A stretch of 47,070 nucleotides of DNA. Origin: Chryseolinea sp. GTDB taxonomy: Bacteria; Bacteroidota; Bacteroidia; Cytophagales; Cyclobacteriaceae. The first letter of the stretch is position 1. Every line of letters begins with the position of its first letter. The stretch spans positions 1 through 47,070 of the forward strand of contig JAICGJ010000019.1 of the NCBI GenBank assembly GCA_025923195.1. Reading direction: 5' to 3'. The notes under the pieces were generated by a model that saw only the letters and a list, made by a program, of their open reading frames with translations, did no database searches and was not told where the DNA came from. Below are positions 34,706 to 43,658 of this stretch, one piece after another. Both the position numbers and the translations under genes were made by a program.

Positions 34706-35473
34706 ATGAAATTATTTTTCAGGGTGCTAGGACAAGGCGAGCCCATCATTATTCTCCACGGACTTTTTGGTTCTTCCGACAATTGGCTAACGCAAGCGAA
34801 AATTCTTGGGGGTCATTACAAAGTTTACAGTGTCGACCTTCGAAATCACGGTCAGTCGCCTCATAGCGATGAATTCGATTATTTATCGATGGTCCAGGAT
34901 CTAAACGAATTTATCAATACCAATCAAATCCAAAACCCTGTAATTATCGGTCATTCCATGGGAGGAAAGGCCGCTATGAACTTTGCATTGGCCAATCCGG
35001 ACAAGCTTTCGAAATTGATTGTGGTCGATATTGCGCCAAAGTCCTATGACCTAGAACATTATGCAATTGCTGAAGGGCTGAAGGCAATTCCCGTTGACCG
35101 GATTGCATCCCGAAACGAAGCGGACGAAATTCTCGCGAAACACGTGCCGGAACAGGATGTACGGCAATTCCTGCTAAAAAACCTTCAACGAAAAAGTTCA
35201 GGTGGTTTCTCCTGGAAAATTAACTTACCCGTTATTGGTCGTAAACTCTCCAATGTAGGATTGGACCTACATTTTACAGGCACGTTCAGTAAACCTACAT
35301 TGTTCATCCGTGGATCGAGATCCAAATACATTTCAGATGGAGACTGGAAACGGATAAAGGAAATATTTCCGATGGCACAAATGCAATCGATGGACACCGG
35401 CCACTGGGTTCAGGCAGAAAAGCCCCAAGAATTTGCTGACCAAATAATTCACTGGCTCGGCTCATCAAATTAA
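34706..35473 (+). CDS. Alpha/beta hydrolase, YbfF-like esterase
   Basis: A 255-residue cytoplasmic hydrolase. The nucleophile S84 is in IGHSMGGKAAMNFA, the oxyanion region is ILHGLFGSSDNWLTQ, and the catalytic histidine H233 is in MDTGHWVQAEKP; the acid is probably the aspartate after the sixth strand. The HGLFGSSDNW pattern and length match the YbfF family, which hydrolyses short acyl esters (and acyl-CoA in some members). The ATG at 34706 is chosen over a TTG two codons upstream. A perfect TATTTTTG (34695-34702) ends 3 nt before this ATG. It is followed by an aldo/keto reductase gene 16 nt later. Confidence 0.9.
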   Translation: MKLFFRVLGQGEPIIILHGLFGSSDNWLTQAKILGGHYKVYSVDLRNHGQSPHSDEFDYLSMVQDLNEFINTNQIQNPVIIGHSMGGKAAMNFALANPDKLSKLIVVDIAPKSYDLEHYAIAEGLKAIPVDRIASRNEADEILAKHVPEQDVRQFLLKNLQRKSSGGFSWKINLPVIGRKLSNVGLDLHFTGTFSKPTLFIRGSRSKYISDGDWKRIKEIFPMAQMQSMDTGHWVQAEKPQEFADQIIHWLGSSN

Positions 35474-35489
35474 AATCACATAAGAATTG

Positions 35490-36362
35490 ATGGAGCGTAA
35501 AACTATTCATAAAGAAGGTCCAACATTCTCGCGCATAATTTCTGGAGCATGGAGGTGGAATCTTGACGAATCAAAGATCGATCACCTCATTGCATCATCG
35601 CTTGATTCGGGAATTACTACCTTCGATCATGCGGACATTTATGGTGACCATAGAAACGAAGAGATCTTTGGCAATGTATTGAAACGAAATCCAGGTCTAA
35701 GAAATAAAATCGAGCTTGTAACGAAATGCGGTATTAAGTTTTCCTCAGGACGAAGGCCGAGAACTTGGGTCAAACATTATGATACCTCAAAAGAACATAT
35801 CTTGTGGAGCGTCGATAACTCGTTGGATATGTTCAACACAGACAGGATTGAGCTGCTGCTGATACATCGGCCCGATCCCCTGCTAAATCCTGAAGAAGTC
35901 GCGGAAGCGTTTAACACGTTAAAGCAAAGTGGCAAGATTTTACACTTCGGAGTTTCTAACTTTACGCCTACTCAGTTTGAGATGCTGCAAAGTTATTTGC
36001 CATTCCCGCTGGTGACAAACCAAATAGAAATTTCCATTACACACCATGAGCCGCTTTTCGATGGCAGCCTCGACTTACTGATGAAATATCGCGTTTGCCC
36101 GATGGCGTGGTCACCGTTGGGCGGAGGAAAGTTGATCAAAGAAGGCGGACAAGAGCTGTTTCATAAAGCATCCAGATATGGTGCAACACCGGCACAACTC
36201 TCACTGGCGTGGCTACTGAAGCACCCGGCCCATATATTTCCTGTAATTGGCACGACAAGGCCTGAAAGAATTGTAGAAAGCGCCAAGGCTATTGACATAA
36301 AGTTCGACGTACAGGATTGGTTTGAAATGCTCTTAGTCGTTCAGGGCAAGGAAATGCCCTAA
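35490..36362 (+). CDS. Aldo/keto reductase, YdhF-like
   Basis: A 290-residue NADPH-dependent oxidoreductase with a TIM-barrel fold. Catalytic residues are visible: D and Y in TTFDHADIYGDHRNEE, K in LVTKCGIKF and H in LLLIHRPDPLL; the cofactor-binding C-terminal part contains PVIGTTRPERIVE. The front (RIISGAWRW) and the barrel match E. coli YdhF, whose physiological substrate is unknown. I chose the ATG at 35490 over a TTG immediately before it. The start lies 16 nt after the hydrolase stop, so the two are likely one transcript. Confidence 0.92.
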   Translation: MERKTIHKEGPTFSRIISGAWRWNLDESKIDHLIASSLDSGITTFDHADIYGDHRNEEIFGNVLKRNPGLRNKIELVTKCGIKFSSGRRPRTWVKHYDTSKEHILWSVDNSLDMFNTDRIELLLIHRPDPLLNPEEVAEAFNTLKQSGKILHFGVSNFTPTQFEMLQSYLPFPLVTNQIEISITHHEPLFDGSLDLLMKYRVCPMAWSPLGGGKLIKEGGQELFHKASRYGATPAQLSLAWLLKHPAHIFPVIGTTRPERIVESAKAIDIKFDVQDWFEMLLVVQGKEMP

Positions 36363-36457
36363 ATTTTTGGTTCAAATGAATCGGGCGCAAGTGGCACTTT
36401 TCTCGTAAAAATCAAGAAATTAACACCCTGACACCCAAAAAGACGCCAACTTTTTCG

Positions 36458-36488
36458 TTGCACTGCAACCATCCGCGACCCATTTTTG
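36458..36488 (+). promoter_or_regulatory. Predicted promoter of uvrA
   Basis: TTG at 36458-36460, 20-nt spacer, CATTTTTG at 36481-36488 (7/8 match to TAnnTTTG). The ATG at 36513 follows 24 nt later. No LexA-type palindrome is visible nearby. Confidence 0.45.
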
Positions 36489-36512
36489 TATACTTCTATA
36501 TTAATTCCATTC

Positions 36513-39362
36513 ATGACAAAAGCGGCGGCAGAAAAGAAAATATTTGATACGACAGGACATGATGTTATCGAAATTGTCGGAGCACGTGAACATAATCTGA
36601 AGAACATAAATGTGAGTTTTCCGCGCAATAAGCTTGTGGTCATCACAGGAATTAGTGGAAGCGGTAAATCGTCACTGGCATTTGATACGATCTATGCCGA
36701 AGGTCAACGGCGCTACATGGAAAGTTTTTCAGCATATGCCCGAAGTTTTATGGGTAACTTGGAACGCCCCGACGTTGACAAGATCAATGGACTTAGTCCA
36801 GTTATCTCAATTGAACAAAAAACGACATCACGTAACCCGCGATCGACGGTCGGAACGGTAACGGAGATTTATGACTTCATGCGATTGCTGTTTGCACGAG
36901 CAGGCGAGGCATTCTCCTACCTAACCGGTGAAAAAATGGTTCGACAATCGGAGGACCAGATCCTGGATACGTTGATTCAGAATTTTAGAGGAAAAAAACT
37001 GTTTCTGCTGGCACCTGTAGTCAAGGGAAGGAAGGGGCACTACCGCGAATTGTTTCAGCAGATTAGAAAATCTGGATACACCAAGGTAAGGGTTGATGGC
37101 GACGTACAGGATATCATTGCGAAAATGCAGCTGGATAGGTATAAGATCCACGATATCGAAATTGTAATGGACCGAATTGTTGCTGATGCCAAGGATCGCG
37201 CTCGCATTGGCCAATCAATCAACAAGTCCCTAAAAGAAGGAAAGGGTGTAATGATGGTGATGGAGGAAAATGGAAAGGTGCATCACTTTTCAAAATTCCT
37301 TATGGATCCAAAAACGGGGCTGGCATACGACGAGCCTGCTCCGAATACTTTTTCTTTCAATTCTCCATACGGAGCTTGTCCAACATGCAATGGCTTGGGG
37401 GTCGTCGAAGAGATCACCAAAGAATCTGTAATACCGGATACTTCATTGAGCATAAGTCGTGGTGGAATTTTGCCTTTGGGAGAATACCGTGATATATGGA
37501 TCTTCAAGAAAATTGAAGCAATTCTAAAAAGGTGTAAGCTGACCTTGAGTTCGCCTATCAAAGACATTCCAAAAGATGTAATCAATATTTTGCTTTACGG
37601 CGATGATGAACCCGTAGCCGTTGCGTCTGTTAAGTACCCAGGCACAGAATGGAACACAAAATTTGAAGGTATAATTAGCTTCCTTGAGAAACAAAAGGAA
37701 GAGGGATCAGAGGCTATAAAAAAATGGGTTGATGATTTTACTATTTCGAAGACGTGTCCCGAATGCAACGGTGCCCGACTGAAAAAGGAATCGCTTCATT
37801 TCAAAATAGACAACGCGAACATTGCTGAACTCGCGCAGCTCGATATCAACGCGTTGAAAAAATGGTTTGACGGATTAGAAGCACGGATCAACGAGAAGCA
37901 ACGCATCATTGCCACTGAAGTGCTGAAGGAAATTAGAAAACGCATCGGATTTTTATTGGACGTTGGGCTTGATTACTTGAACCTGAACCGCCCCATACGA
38001 ACATTGAGCGGAGGAGAGTCACAGCGGATCAGACTTGCAACTCAAATTGGCACTCAACTGGTAGGCGTGCTCTACATCCTGGATGAACCCAGCATCGGTC
38101 TTCATGCGCGGGACAACATAAAACTCATAAAGGCACTCAAGGATTTACGCGATATCGGCAATTCGGTTATCGTTGTTGAGCATGACAAGGAAATGATGCT
38201 CGCCTCAGACTATATTCTGGATATTGGCCCCGGAGCGGGACGGCACGGTGGCCACGTGGTGGCTGAGGGTAACCCGCTTGCCTTTTTGAAAGGCAACAGC
38301 ACCACATCGAAATATCTTAGCGGAGAAATTAGTATTCCGTTCTCGCGAAACCGCCGCAAAGGAAATGGAGAGGATATTATCCTGACCAGCGCCAGTGGGA
38401 ACAATTTAAAAAATGTTGATTTGAAGATTCCCCTGGGAACACTTACATGCGTCACTGGCGTATCGGGAAGTGGAAAGTCTACGTTAATTCATGACACCCT
38501 ATTCCCAATTCTTAACAGGCATTTTTACAATTCAAGAACAGAACCTTTGGCCCATAAGAAGGTTTCTGGTCTCCAGTTTATTGACAAAGTTATTGAGGTC
38601 GATCAATCACCAATCGGCAGGACTCCGCGCTCAAATCCTGCCACATATACCGGAGCATTTTCGGATATCCGGGATCTATTTGCCCAATTACCGGAATCAA
38701 AAATAAGAGGATATAAAACCGGGCGATTCTCTTTTAACGTAAAGGGTGGTCGGTGCGAAACATGCGAGGGCGCCGGCCTTCGTTTGATAGAAATGGAATT
38801 TCTACCCGACGTTCATGTGCCCTGCGAAACATGCAAGGGAAAACGGTATAACCGCGAGACACTTGAAGTGCGCTTCAAAGGAAAGTCCATTAGCGACGTG
38901 TTGGACATGACCGTTGAGGAAGCTGTAACATATTTCGAAAATCAGCCGCGCATACTCAGAAAAATTCAAACACTTTCTGAAGTCGGGTTGGGTTACATTT
39001 CACTGGGTCAGCATGCTACCACCCTATCGGGAGGCGAAGCCCAACGCGTCAAACTTGCAACCGAGCTTTCGAAACGCGATACAGGGAAAACCTTCTATAT
39101 TCTCGACGAACCAACTACTGGATTACACTTCCAGGATATTTCTCACTTGCTGGATGTCCTGCAAAAGCTGGTGAATAAAGGGAACACAGTGCTGGTCATC
39201 GAACACAACATGGATGTCATTAAATCAGCAGACTACGTAATTGATCTTGGGCCAGAGGGTGGCGAAAAAGGTGGGAAAATCATCGCCAAAGGAACTCCGG
39301 AAGAAGTATCCAAGAATGCAGCGAGTTATACAGGAAAATTCTTGAAGACCGAATTGAGTTAG
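36513..39362 (+). CDS. uvrA: Excinuclease ABC subunit A
   Basis: Damage-recognition ATPase of nucleotide excision repair, acting with UvrB. The 949-residue length is normal. Two ABC modules are present: Walker A ITGISGSGKSSLAFDT and VTGVSGSGKSTLIHDT, signatures LSGGESQRIRLA and LSGGEAQRVKLA, and Walker B LYILDEPSIGLH and FYILDEPTTGLH. Zinc modules are intact: CPTCNGLG with CPECNGARL in the first half, CETCEGAG with CETCKGKR in the second. I chose the ATG at 36513 (MTKAAAEKKIFDTTGHD); a TTG nine codons upstream overlaps the predicted -7 box. Confidence 0.97.
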   Translation: MTKAAAEKKIFDTTGHDVIEIVGAREHNLKNINVSFPRNKLVVITGISGSGKSSLAFDTIYAEGQRRYMESFSAYARSFMGNLERPDVDKINGLSPVISIEQKTTSRNPRSTVGTVTEIYDFMRLLFARAGEAFSYLTGEKMVRQSEDQILDTLIQNFRGKKLFLLAPVVKGRKGHYRELFQQIRKSGYTKVRVDGDVQDIIAKMQLDRYKIHDIEIVMDRIVADAKDRARIGQSINKSLKEGKGVMMVMEENGKVHHFSKFLMDPKTGLAYDEPAPNTFSFNSPYGACPTCNGLGVVEEITKESVIPDTSLSISRGGILPLGEYRDIWIFKKIEAILKRCKLTLSSPIKDIPKDVINILLYGDDEPVAVASVKYPGTEWNTKFEGIISFLEKQKEEGSEAIKKWVDDFTISKTCPECNGARLKKESLHFKIDNANIAELAQLDINALKKWFDGLEARINEKQRIIATEVLKEIRKRIGFLLDVGLDYLNLNRPIRTLSGGESQRIRLATQIGTQLVGVLYILDEPSIGLHARDNIKLIKALKDLRDIGNSVIVVEHDKEMMLASDYILDIGPGAGRHGGHVVAEGNPLAFLKGNSTTSKYLSGEISIPFSRNRRKGNGEDIILTSASGNNLKNVDLKIPLGTLTCVTGVSGSGKSTLIHDTLFPILNRHFYNSRTEPLAHKKVSGLQFIDKVIEVDQSPIGRTPRSNPATYTGAFSDIRDLFAQLPESKIRGYKTGRFSFNVKGGRCETCEGAGLRLIEMEFLPDVHVPCETCKGKRYNRETLEVRFKGKSISDVLDMTVEEAVTYFENQPRILRKIQTLSEVGLGYISLGQHATTLSGGEAQRVKLATELSKRDTGKTFYILDEPTTGLHFQDISHLLDVLQKLVNKGNTVLVIEHNMDVIKSADYVIDLGPEGGEKGGKIIAKGTPEEVSKNAASYTGKFLKTELS

Positions 39363-39463
39363 ACATGATCAGGTGAACTAACAAAGCGTGTCCCTCTATT
39401 TTGTTTTATTTTTTACTTTTTACATTTTTACCAGATTTGAAAAAAAGCCCACCAACACAATTT

Positions 39464-39712
39464 ATGGATTCACGCATACGCCAGTATTTATTTGGTCTAG
39501 TATTCTTTGGGTTTGGTGTCTATGAATTCAAGAAGAATGATCCCCTTGAAGCTTCGGTCTATCTGACCGCTGGACTGGCCTTTATATTTAACAACCTGGT
39601 GAGCGAACCAAGGCTTTATGATTACAAAAGGACGCTGGTGATCATAACCTGGATATTGATAATTGCGGCTTCTATCATATTTCTTTACGTTTTACAGTTC
39701 AAATTCCTATAA
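39464..39712 (+). CDS. Small membrane protein
   Basis: An 82-residue protein from the ATG at 39464 (MDSRIRQYLFGLVFFGFGVY); the open frame begins 21 codons earlier at a TTG, but that part is random-looking. Three hydrophobic segments are visible: YLFGLVFFGFGVYEF, LEASVYLTAGLAFIFNNL and TLVIITWILIIAASIIFLYVL. No recognisable family. It lies 61 nt before the histidine kinase gene on the same strand and could be part of its transcript. Confidence 0.65.
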   Translation: MDSRIRQYLFGLVFFGFGVYEFKKNDPLEASVYLTAGLAFIFNNLVSEPRLYDYKRTLVIITWILIIAASIIFLYVLQFKFL

Positions 39713-39773
39713 CCACCTGCATAAAATCACCATTTCGCTTTGCGGATTTACGTAATTTTATCCCGCCGGGCCG

Positions 39774-40853
39774 ATGGTAAACAAGAAGAGAATATACTGG
39801 TCATTGCAGATTGGCGGATGGTTGTTGTATGCTGCCATACTCATTTTATTTAGCTACGATGCTTCTGGTGGAGTATCGCCCCGACGGGTAATTTTCTTTG
39901 TTTTGGATGCGTTTTTGTGTCTAATCATCACCAACTGGTTTAGGGATATTCTAAATCGATATAAATGGCTTTACCTGCCAATTCATACATTAATTCCCAA
40001 AGTAGTTGTGTCTGTTTGCGTCATGGGGTTAATGATTTACTTTATCGGACTGCCAATAACTTATGCCTTAGGAAAATTATTTGAACCCATCACCACCTTG
40101 AACTGGAGCCGGGCACTGAGCATTTCGCAAATTCTGGGACAAACTTGGTTATATGCTTTCTTCTTTTTTCTATGGACTGTATTCTATTTCACATATCATT
40201 ATTTCGAACGTTATAACACATCGTTGAAATATGATGCATCGATGATCGAGATAGAACTGAACAATTTAAAGTCCCAGCTCAATCCGCATTTTATCTTTAA
40301 TGCCTTAAATAGCATTAGAGCGTTGGTCGATGAGAATCCCTCCAAGTCAAAACAAGCCATCAACCAGCTTTCAAATATCTTGAGAAGCTCTCTGGCTTCT
40401 GACAAGAAAGGACTAACGAAATTTGAAGATGAATTAAAGATTGTTAAGGATTACCTGGGACTTGAGAGCATCAGATTTGAGGAACGGCTAAAGACTGAAT
40501 TTGATATCCACCCGGATTCACAAAAGTTTCTTGTCCCTCCGCTGATGATTCAGACGTTGGTGGAAAATGGAATTAAACATGGAATATCAAAGCTCACGCG
40601 CGGTGGAATTATCCAATTGAAAACTTCTGTTGAGAACCACAGTTTAAAGATACATATACGCAATAGTGGTCACCTATTGAATGGTACGAAGAGAGGAAAG
40701 GCTGGCCTCGGTCTTAAGAACACCGCCCAAAGACTGAAGCTTCTCTATGGTGAAGAAGCTTCCTTTCGAATTGTAAACGAAAACGATAATTTTGTATTAA
40801 CTGAAATAGTAATTCCTCAAAACAAGACACATGAGAGCATTAATCGTAGATGA
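39774..40853 (+). CDS. LytS-type sensor histidine kinase
   Basis: A 359-residue inner-membrane kinase with four transmembrane helices (about 10-28, 38-55, 74-98, 120-143) and no obvious extracytoplasmic sensor domain. The His_kinase domain (PF06580) holds the phospho-acceptor H172 in LNPHFIFNALNSIRALV. The ATPase domain has the N box QTLVENGIKHGI and the G box GKAGLGLKNTAQRL. The signal is unknown; the ligand must act through the membrane helices. It overlaps the response regulator by 23 nt, so the two are translated together. Confidence 0.95.
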   Translation: MVNKKRIYWSLQIGGWLLYAAILILFSYDASGGVSPRRVIFFVLDAFLCLIITNWFRDILNRYKWLYLPIHTLIPKVVVSVCVMGLMIYFIGLPITYALGKLFEPITTLNWSRALSISQILGQTWLYAFFFFLWTVFYFTYHYFERYNTSLKYDASMIEIELNNLKSQLNPHFIFNALNSIRALVDENPSKSKQAINQLSNILRSSLASDKKGLTKFEDELKIVKDYLGLESIRFEERLKTEFDIHPDSQKFLVPPLMIQTLVENGIKHGISKLTRGGIIQLKTSVENHSLKIHIRNSGHLLNGTKRGKAGLGLKNTAQRLKLLYGEEASFRIVNENDNFVLTEIVIPQNKTHESINRR

Positions 40854-41553
40854 CGAGCGCCTAGCCCGTAAAGAGTTGATGAAACTACTTGAAGACCATC
40901 CCAGTATTGAAGTGGTTGGCGAAGCCATGAATGCAGAGGAAGCAATTCAAATGGTAAACGAGTTAAACCCCGATCTACTGTTCCTAGATATACAGATGCC
41001 GGGTAAAACGGGTTTTCAACTATTGGAGGAGTTGGACTCAGTTCCGTTGGTCGTTTTTACCACCGCATACGATGAATTTGCGTTGAAGGCTTTTGAGGTA
41101 AATGCCCTTGACTATCTGCTGAAGCCAATCCAGCCTGAGCGGTTGACTGAGGCTGTCGCCAAGCTCGCAGATAAGGAACGTGCAAAAAATGCAGCTATAC
41201 GCGGGCCGGAGAAGAAGTTGGGATTAAGTGATCAGGTCTTCGTAAAAGATGGGGACCGCTGCTGGTTCGTAAGCCTGACCAACGTACGGCTTTTTGAGTC
41301 GGATGGAAATTATATCAAAGTCTATTTCGATAATAACCGGCCAATGATCCACAAATCGTTAAATGCATTGGATGAAAAATTAGATGAACGGGCTTTTTTC
41401 AGAGCCAGCAGGAAACATATTGTCAATTTGAGTTGGGTAGAAGGTATTGAGCCGTGGTTCAACGGAGGCTTGATGGTAAAACTTCGCGGTGGCGACAAGG
41501 TGGAAGTAAGTCGGAGACAGGCTGCGAAGTTCAAGGATATGATGAGTTTGTGA
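40831..41553 (+). CDS. LytTR-family response regulator
   Basis: A 240-residue regulator. The receiver domain (1-120) has acidic D7/D8, phospho-acceptor D53 in LLFLDIQMPGKTGF, T77/T78 and K97 in NALDYLLKPIQPER. The LytTR DNA-binding domain (about 140-240) includes FESDGNYIKVYF, FFRASRKHIVNLSWVEG and VEVSRRQAAKFKDMM. Such regulators bind paired direct repeats upstream of target genes. It is the partner of the kinase it overlaps. Targets are unknown; the TlpA-like lipoprotein gene follows after 81 nt, but I see no convincing direct-repeat operator there. Confidence 0.95.
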   Translation: MRALIVDDERLARKELMKLLEDHPSIEVVGEAMNAEEAIQMVNELNPDLLFLDIQMPGKTGFQLLEELDSVPLVVFTTAYDEFALKAFEVNALDYLLKPIQPERLTEAVAKLADKERAKNAAIRGPEKKLGLSDQVFVKDGDRCWFVSLTNVRLFESDGNYIKVYFDNNRPMIHKSLNALDEKLDERAFFRASRKHIVNLSWVEGIEPWFNGGLMVKLRGGDKVEVSRRQAAKFKDMMSL

Positions 41554-41634
41554 GTTAGTCGACATCGGATCAATTGATTGGTCTGAAAATTTTAATGGAG
41601 CAATTGGAGCGGCGAGGATTTGTTGTGAATCACT

Positions 41635-43104
41635 ATGAGAAAATCCTATTACTTCTTAATCCTTATTATTGGGTGCATTGCTGAAAAGGAAAAGCAAGTA
41701 TTCCAGTATACTCCTTTCTCCCAAAGCGTAGTTCATTTAATTTTCGCAAATAATCCTGCCGATACGCTTTCCATAGAAGCAAGCGCGGTCACAAATATTC
41801 CTCTAGGTTACAACGAATCGAAGACACTGTCTGTAGACAAAGCTGGAGAATATTACGTTGATATTGAAATTGACAGACCTGCCAAGAGCTTCCTCAAAAT
41901 TGGCGACAATCAGTATAATATTTTTGTTTTTCCAGAAGACACTACCCACATTAATATTGCCACTGTTGAGGGTGGATTTGAACTTAGCTTTTCCGGAAGA
42001 GGTAAGGATATAAGTAAATACTATCTGGATAAGAAAAAGAGCCTGGGCTACACGGATATTCGATATCCGCTCAATAAATCACTCTCATCAAAGTCAACAT
42101 ACAAGTTGTTAAAACAGTCAGCGGATTCAGTCATCAACCGGGAGCTTTTATTTTTGGAGAAATTTAAATCAAGTAATCGGCTTCCAGAATGGTTTCTGGA
42201 CTACGAGCACTCCGAAATAGTATATTCAGGGGCAGGATACAAGACATCTATGCCTAAAGCGAATGAAATGATGAAATACTTCAAGGATACTCTTTCGAAT
42301 GACTATTACGATTTTCTAAGTCATATCGAAGTTGACAATTCAAAAGCTATTTTGTCATCACATTATTTTTGGTTTCTTGACGAATATTTCGCTAGAAGTT
42401 TGCCGGTTAGTGAAAATAATCAGCTTGTTGGTTTCTCCAGAATGAATAAATTCATGTCCCACAAGTTAAATCAATCAAAAGAACAATTGTCGGGAGATGT
42501 CAAGGAGGCTTATCACAAATACAACTTCAGTTCGATGATAAAATTTTACGCTGACTCCCTAGCGATCGATTCTATAGCAAAAGTGTTCGAGATTTCAGAT
42601 TATAAAGAATTAGTGCGGATTGCTGGAATAAGGTCTAGAAGTGAAATGGAAATGCTGAACATAAATAAAGGCGATACTATTCCCGAATTTGTCCTCTCTA
42701 ACAGCCTCGATAGTTTAATTTCCATTCGATCGTTTCAGGACATAATTTTGTATCTCAATTTTTGGGCCACCTGGTGTGGCCCTTGCATTCAGAATATTCC
42801 GGAATTAAACAAGTTAATAGCTCAATATGAGAAAAACTCTCATGTAAATTTTTTAAACATCTGCCTGGATTGCGAACGGGATAAATGGCTAACCAGTATA
42901 GCAAAATATAAATTAAAAGGAGTAAACCTTATTGCGGAGGGCAATTGGAATTCAAAGCTGAGATCTTATTTTAACATTAAAGGAATTCCGCATTATACAA
43001 TAATAAACAAGGGAAACATCTTGTTCGAAAATTTCACGGACAAGGCGCCAATGGTACAAGGTAAGCTCGATTCCTTGTTGACCCCTCACTATAGTAAATT
43101 GTGA
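41635..43104 (+). CDS. TlpA-like thioredoxin-fold lipoprotein
   Basis: A 489-residue exported protein. The start MRKSYYFLILIIGCIAEKEK is a lipoprotein signal with lipobox LIIGC. A long N-terminal part (about 25-340) of unknown fold, first beta-rich and then helical, precedes a thioredoxin-like domain (about 345-489) with the redox pair C381/C384 in NFWATWCGPCIQNIPELNK and the cis-proline loop KGIPHYTII. This composite is common in Bacteroidota as an AhpC/TSA or TlpA-family disulfide reductase and is often found near LytTR systems. It may receive electrons from DsbD. The gene is visibly A/T-richer than its neighbours, which may mark a recent arrival. Confidence 0.88.
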   Translation: MRKSYYFLILIIGCIAEKEKQVFQYTPFSQSVVHLIFANNPADTLSIEASAVTNIPLGYNESKTLSVDKAGEYYVDIEIDRPAKSFLKIGDNQYNIFVFPEDTTHINIATVEGGFELSFSGRGKDISKYYLDKKKSLGYTDIRYPLNKSLSSKSTYKLLKQSADSVINRELLFLEKFKSSNRLPEWFLDYEHSEIVYSGAGYKTSMPKANEMMKYFKDTLSNDYYDFLSHIEVDNSKAILSSHYFWFLDEYFARSLPVSENNQLVGFSRMNKFMSHKLNQSKEQLSGDVKEAYHKYNFSSMIKFYADSLAIDSIAKVFEISDYKELVRIAGIRSRSEMEMLNINKGDTIPEFVLSNSLDSLISIRSFQDIILYLNFWATWCGPCIQNIPELNKLIAQYEKNSHVNFLNICLDCERDKWLTSIAKYKLKGVNLIAEGNWNSKLRSYFNIKGIPHYTIINKGNILFENFTDKAPMVQGKLDSLLTPHYSKL

Positions 43105-43372
43105 AGTAACAATTCAAAAAGGGGTATTTAATACGTTCTGGTCACTTCTTCTTCTCATGAAAAGCCCTTTATGAATATAAAAAAAAGTACGGCCCATACT
43201 TCTCTTCATTGAAGACATTGCTGGAGTTATGGTTCGACTCTATTGAATGATTGAGTCATACTTTTTTCTTCCTTTACGTTAATGTCTATTTCTTCATTTG
43301 TTGCTCCTGCTGTCATATCTCTCAGGCATTTTTTTTGGGGGGTGCGGATAAAATTCAGTTGCGTTCCAAAAG

Positions 43373-43418
43373 CGTCCCGCGCTTCGCGGGACGGAGCCAT
43401 TCAAGCGTTGATAACGCT
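43373..43418. repeat. Pair of perfect short hairpins, REP-like
   Basis: Hairpin one is CGTCCCGCG-CTT-CGCGGGACG (43373-43393, 9-bp stem). Ten bases later hairpin two is AGCGTT-GAT-AACGCT (43404-43418, 6-bp stem). Two close hairpins without T tracts, one very G+C-rich, recall repetitive extragenic palindromes; copy number elsewhere is unknown. Confidence 0.5.
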
Positions 43419-43489
43419 AAAGGTGAAGCGACAACGTAATATGCCGTTTCTTAAAGTGTTCCTCACCCTAAGTTTTCGCCTCCTGGGCC

Positions 43490-43517
43490 GGCTGGGCCCC
43501 GCATGTCCATCCCAGCC
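43490..43517. repeat. Inverted repeat GGCTGGG/CCCAGCC
   Basis: Perfect 7-bp arms separated by 14 nt. A further 6-bp pair, CCTTAC (43612-43617) and GTAAGG (43636-43641), lies between it and the helicase gene. Neither is followed by a T tract on either strand. Confidence 0.4.
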
Positions 43518-43658
43518 TGCACCCTATCCGCACATGTCCTTGCCAGGCCAAAGATAGGCTGAGGTCTGGTATGAACATGCTCGTGATACGCTTTGTAGTA
43601 CGTTGCTGCGTCCTTACTTTAGCTTTAGCATTGTGGTAAGGTTTAACGAGGCAACGGA

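Larger units (their letters stand above)
43105..43658. other. 554-nt gap with a cluster of tight inverted repeats
   Basis: No believable gene is present: short frames exist on both strands but give low-complexity, cysteine/proline-rich products unlike any protein family I know. The right half carries several perfect inverted repeats (annotated separately) and is more G+C-rich than the left half. It may hold a repetitive extragenic element or the remnant of a mobile element. Confidence 0.55.

Noticed and set aside
43231-43270. A terminator for the TlpA-like gene (GACTC/GAGTC then a T-rich run).
   Set aside because: Only a 5-bp stem with a 12-nt loop, interrupted before the T run and about 130 nt after the stop; too weak to annotate.
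43251-43557. Two overlapping plus-strand frames in the same gap.
   Set aside because: They read through the perfect hairpins and give low-complexity Pro/Ser/Arg-rich sequence without domain or start-site support.
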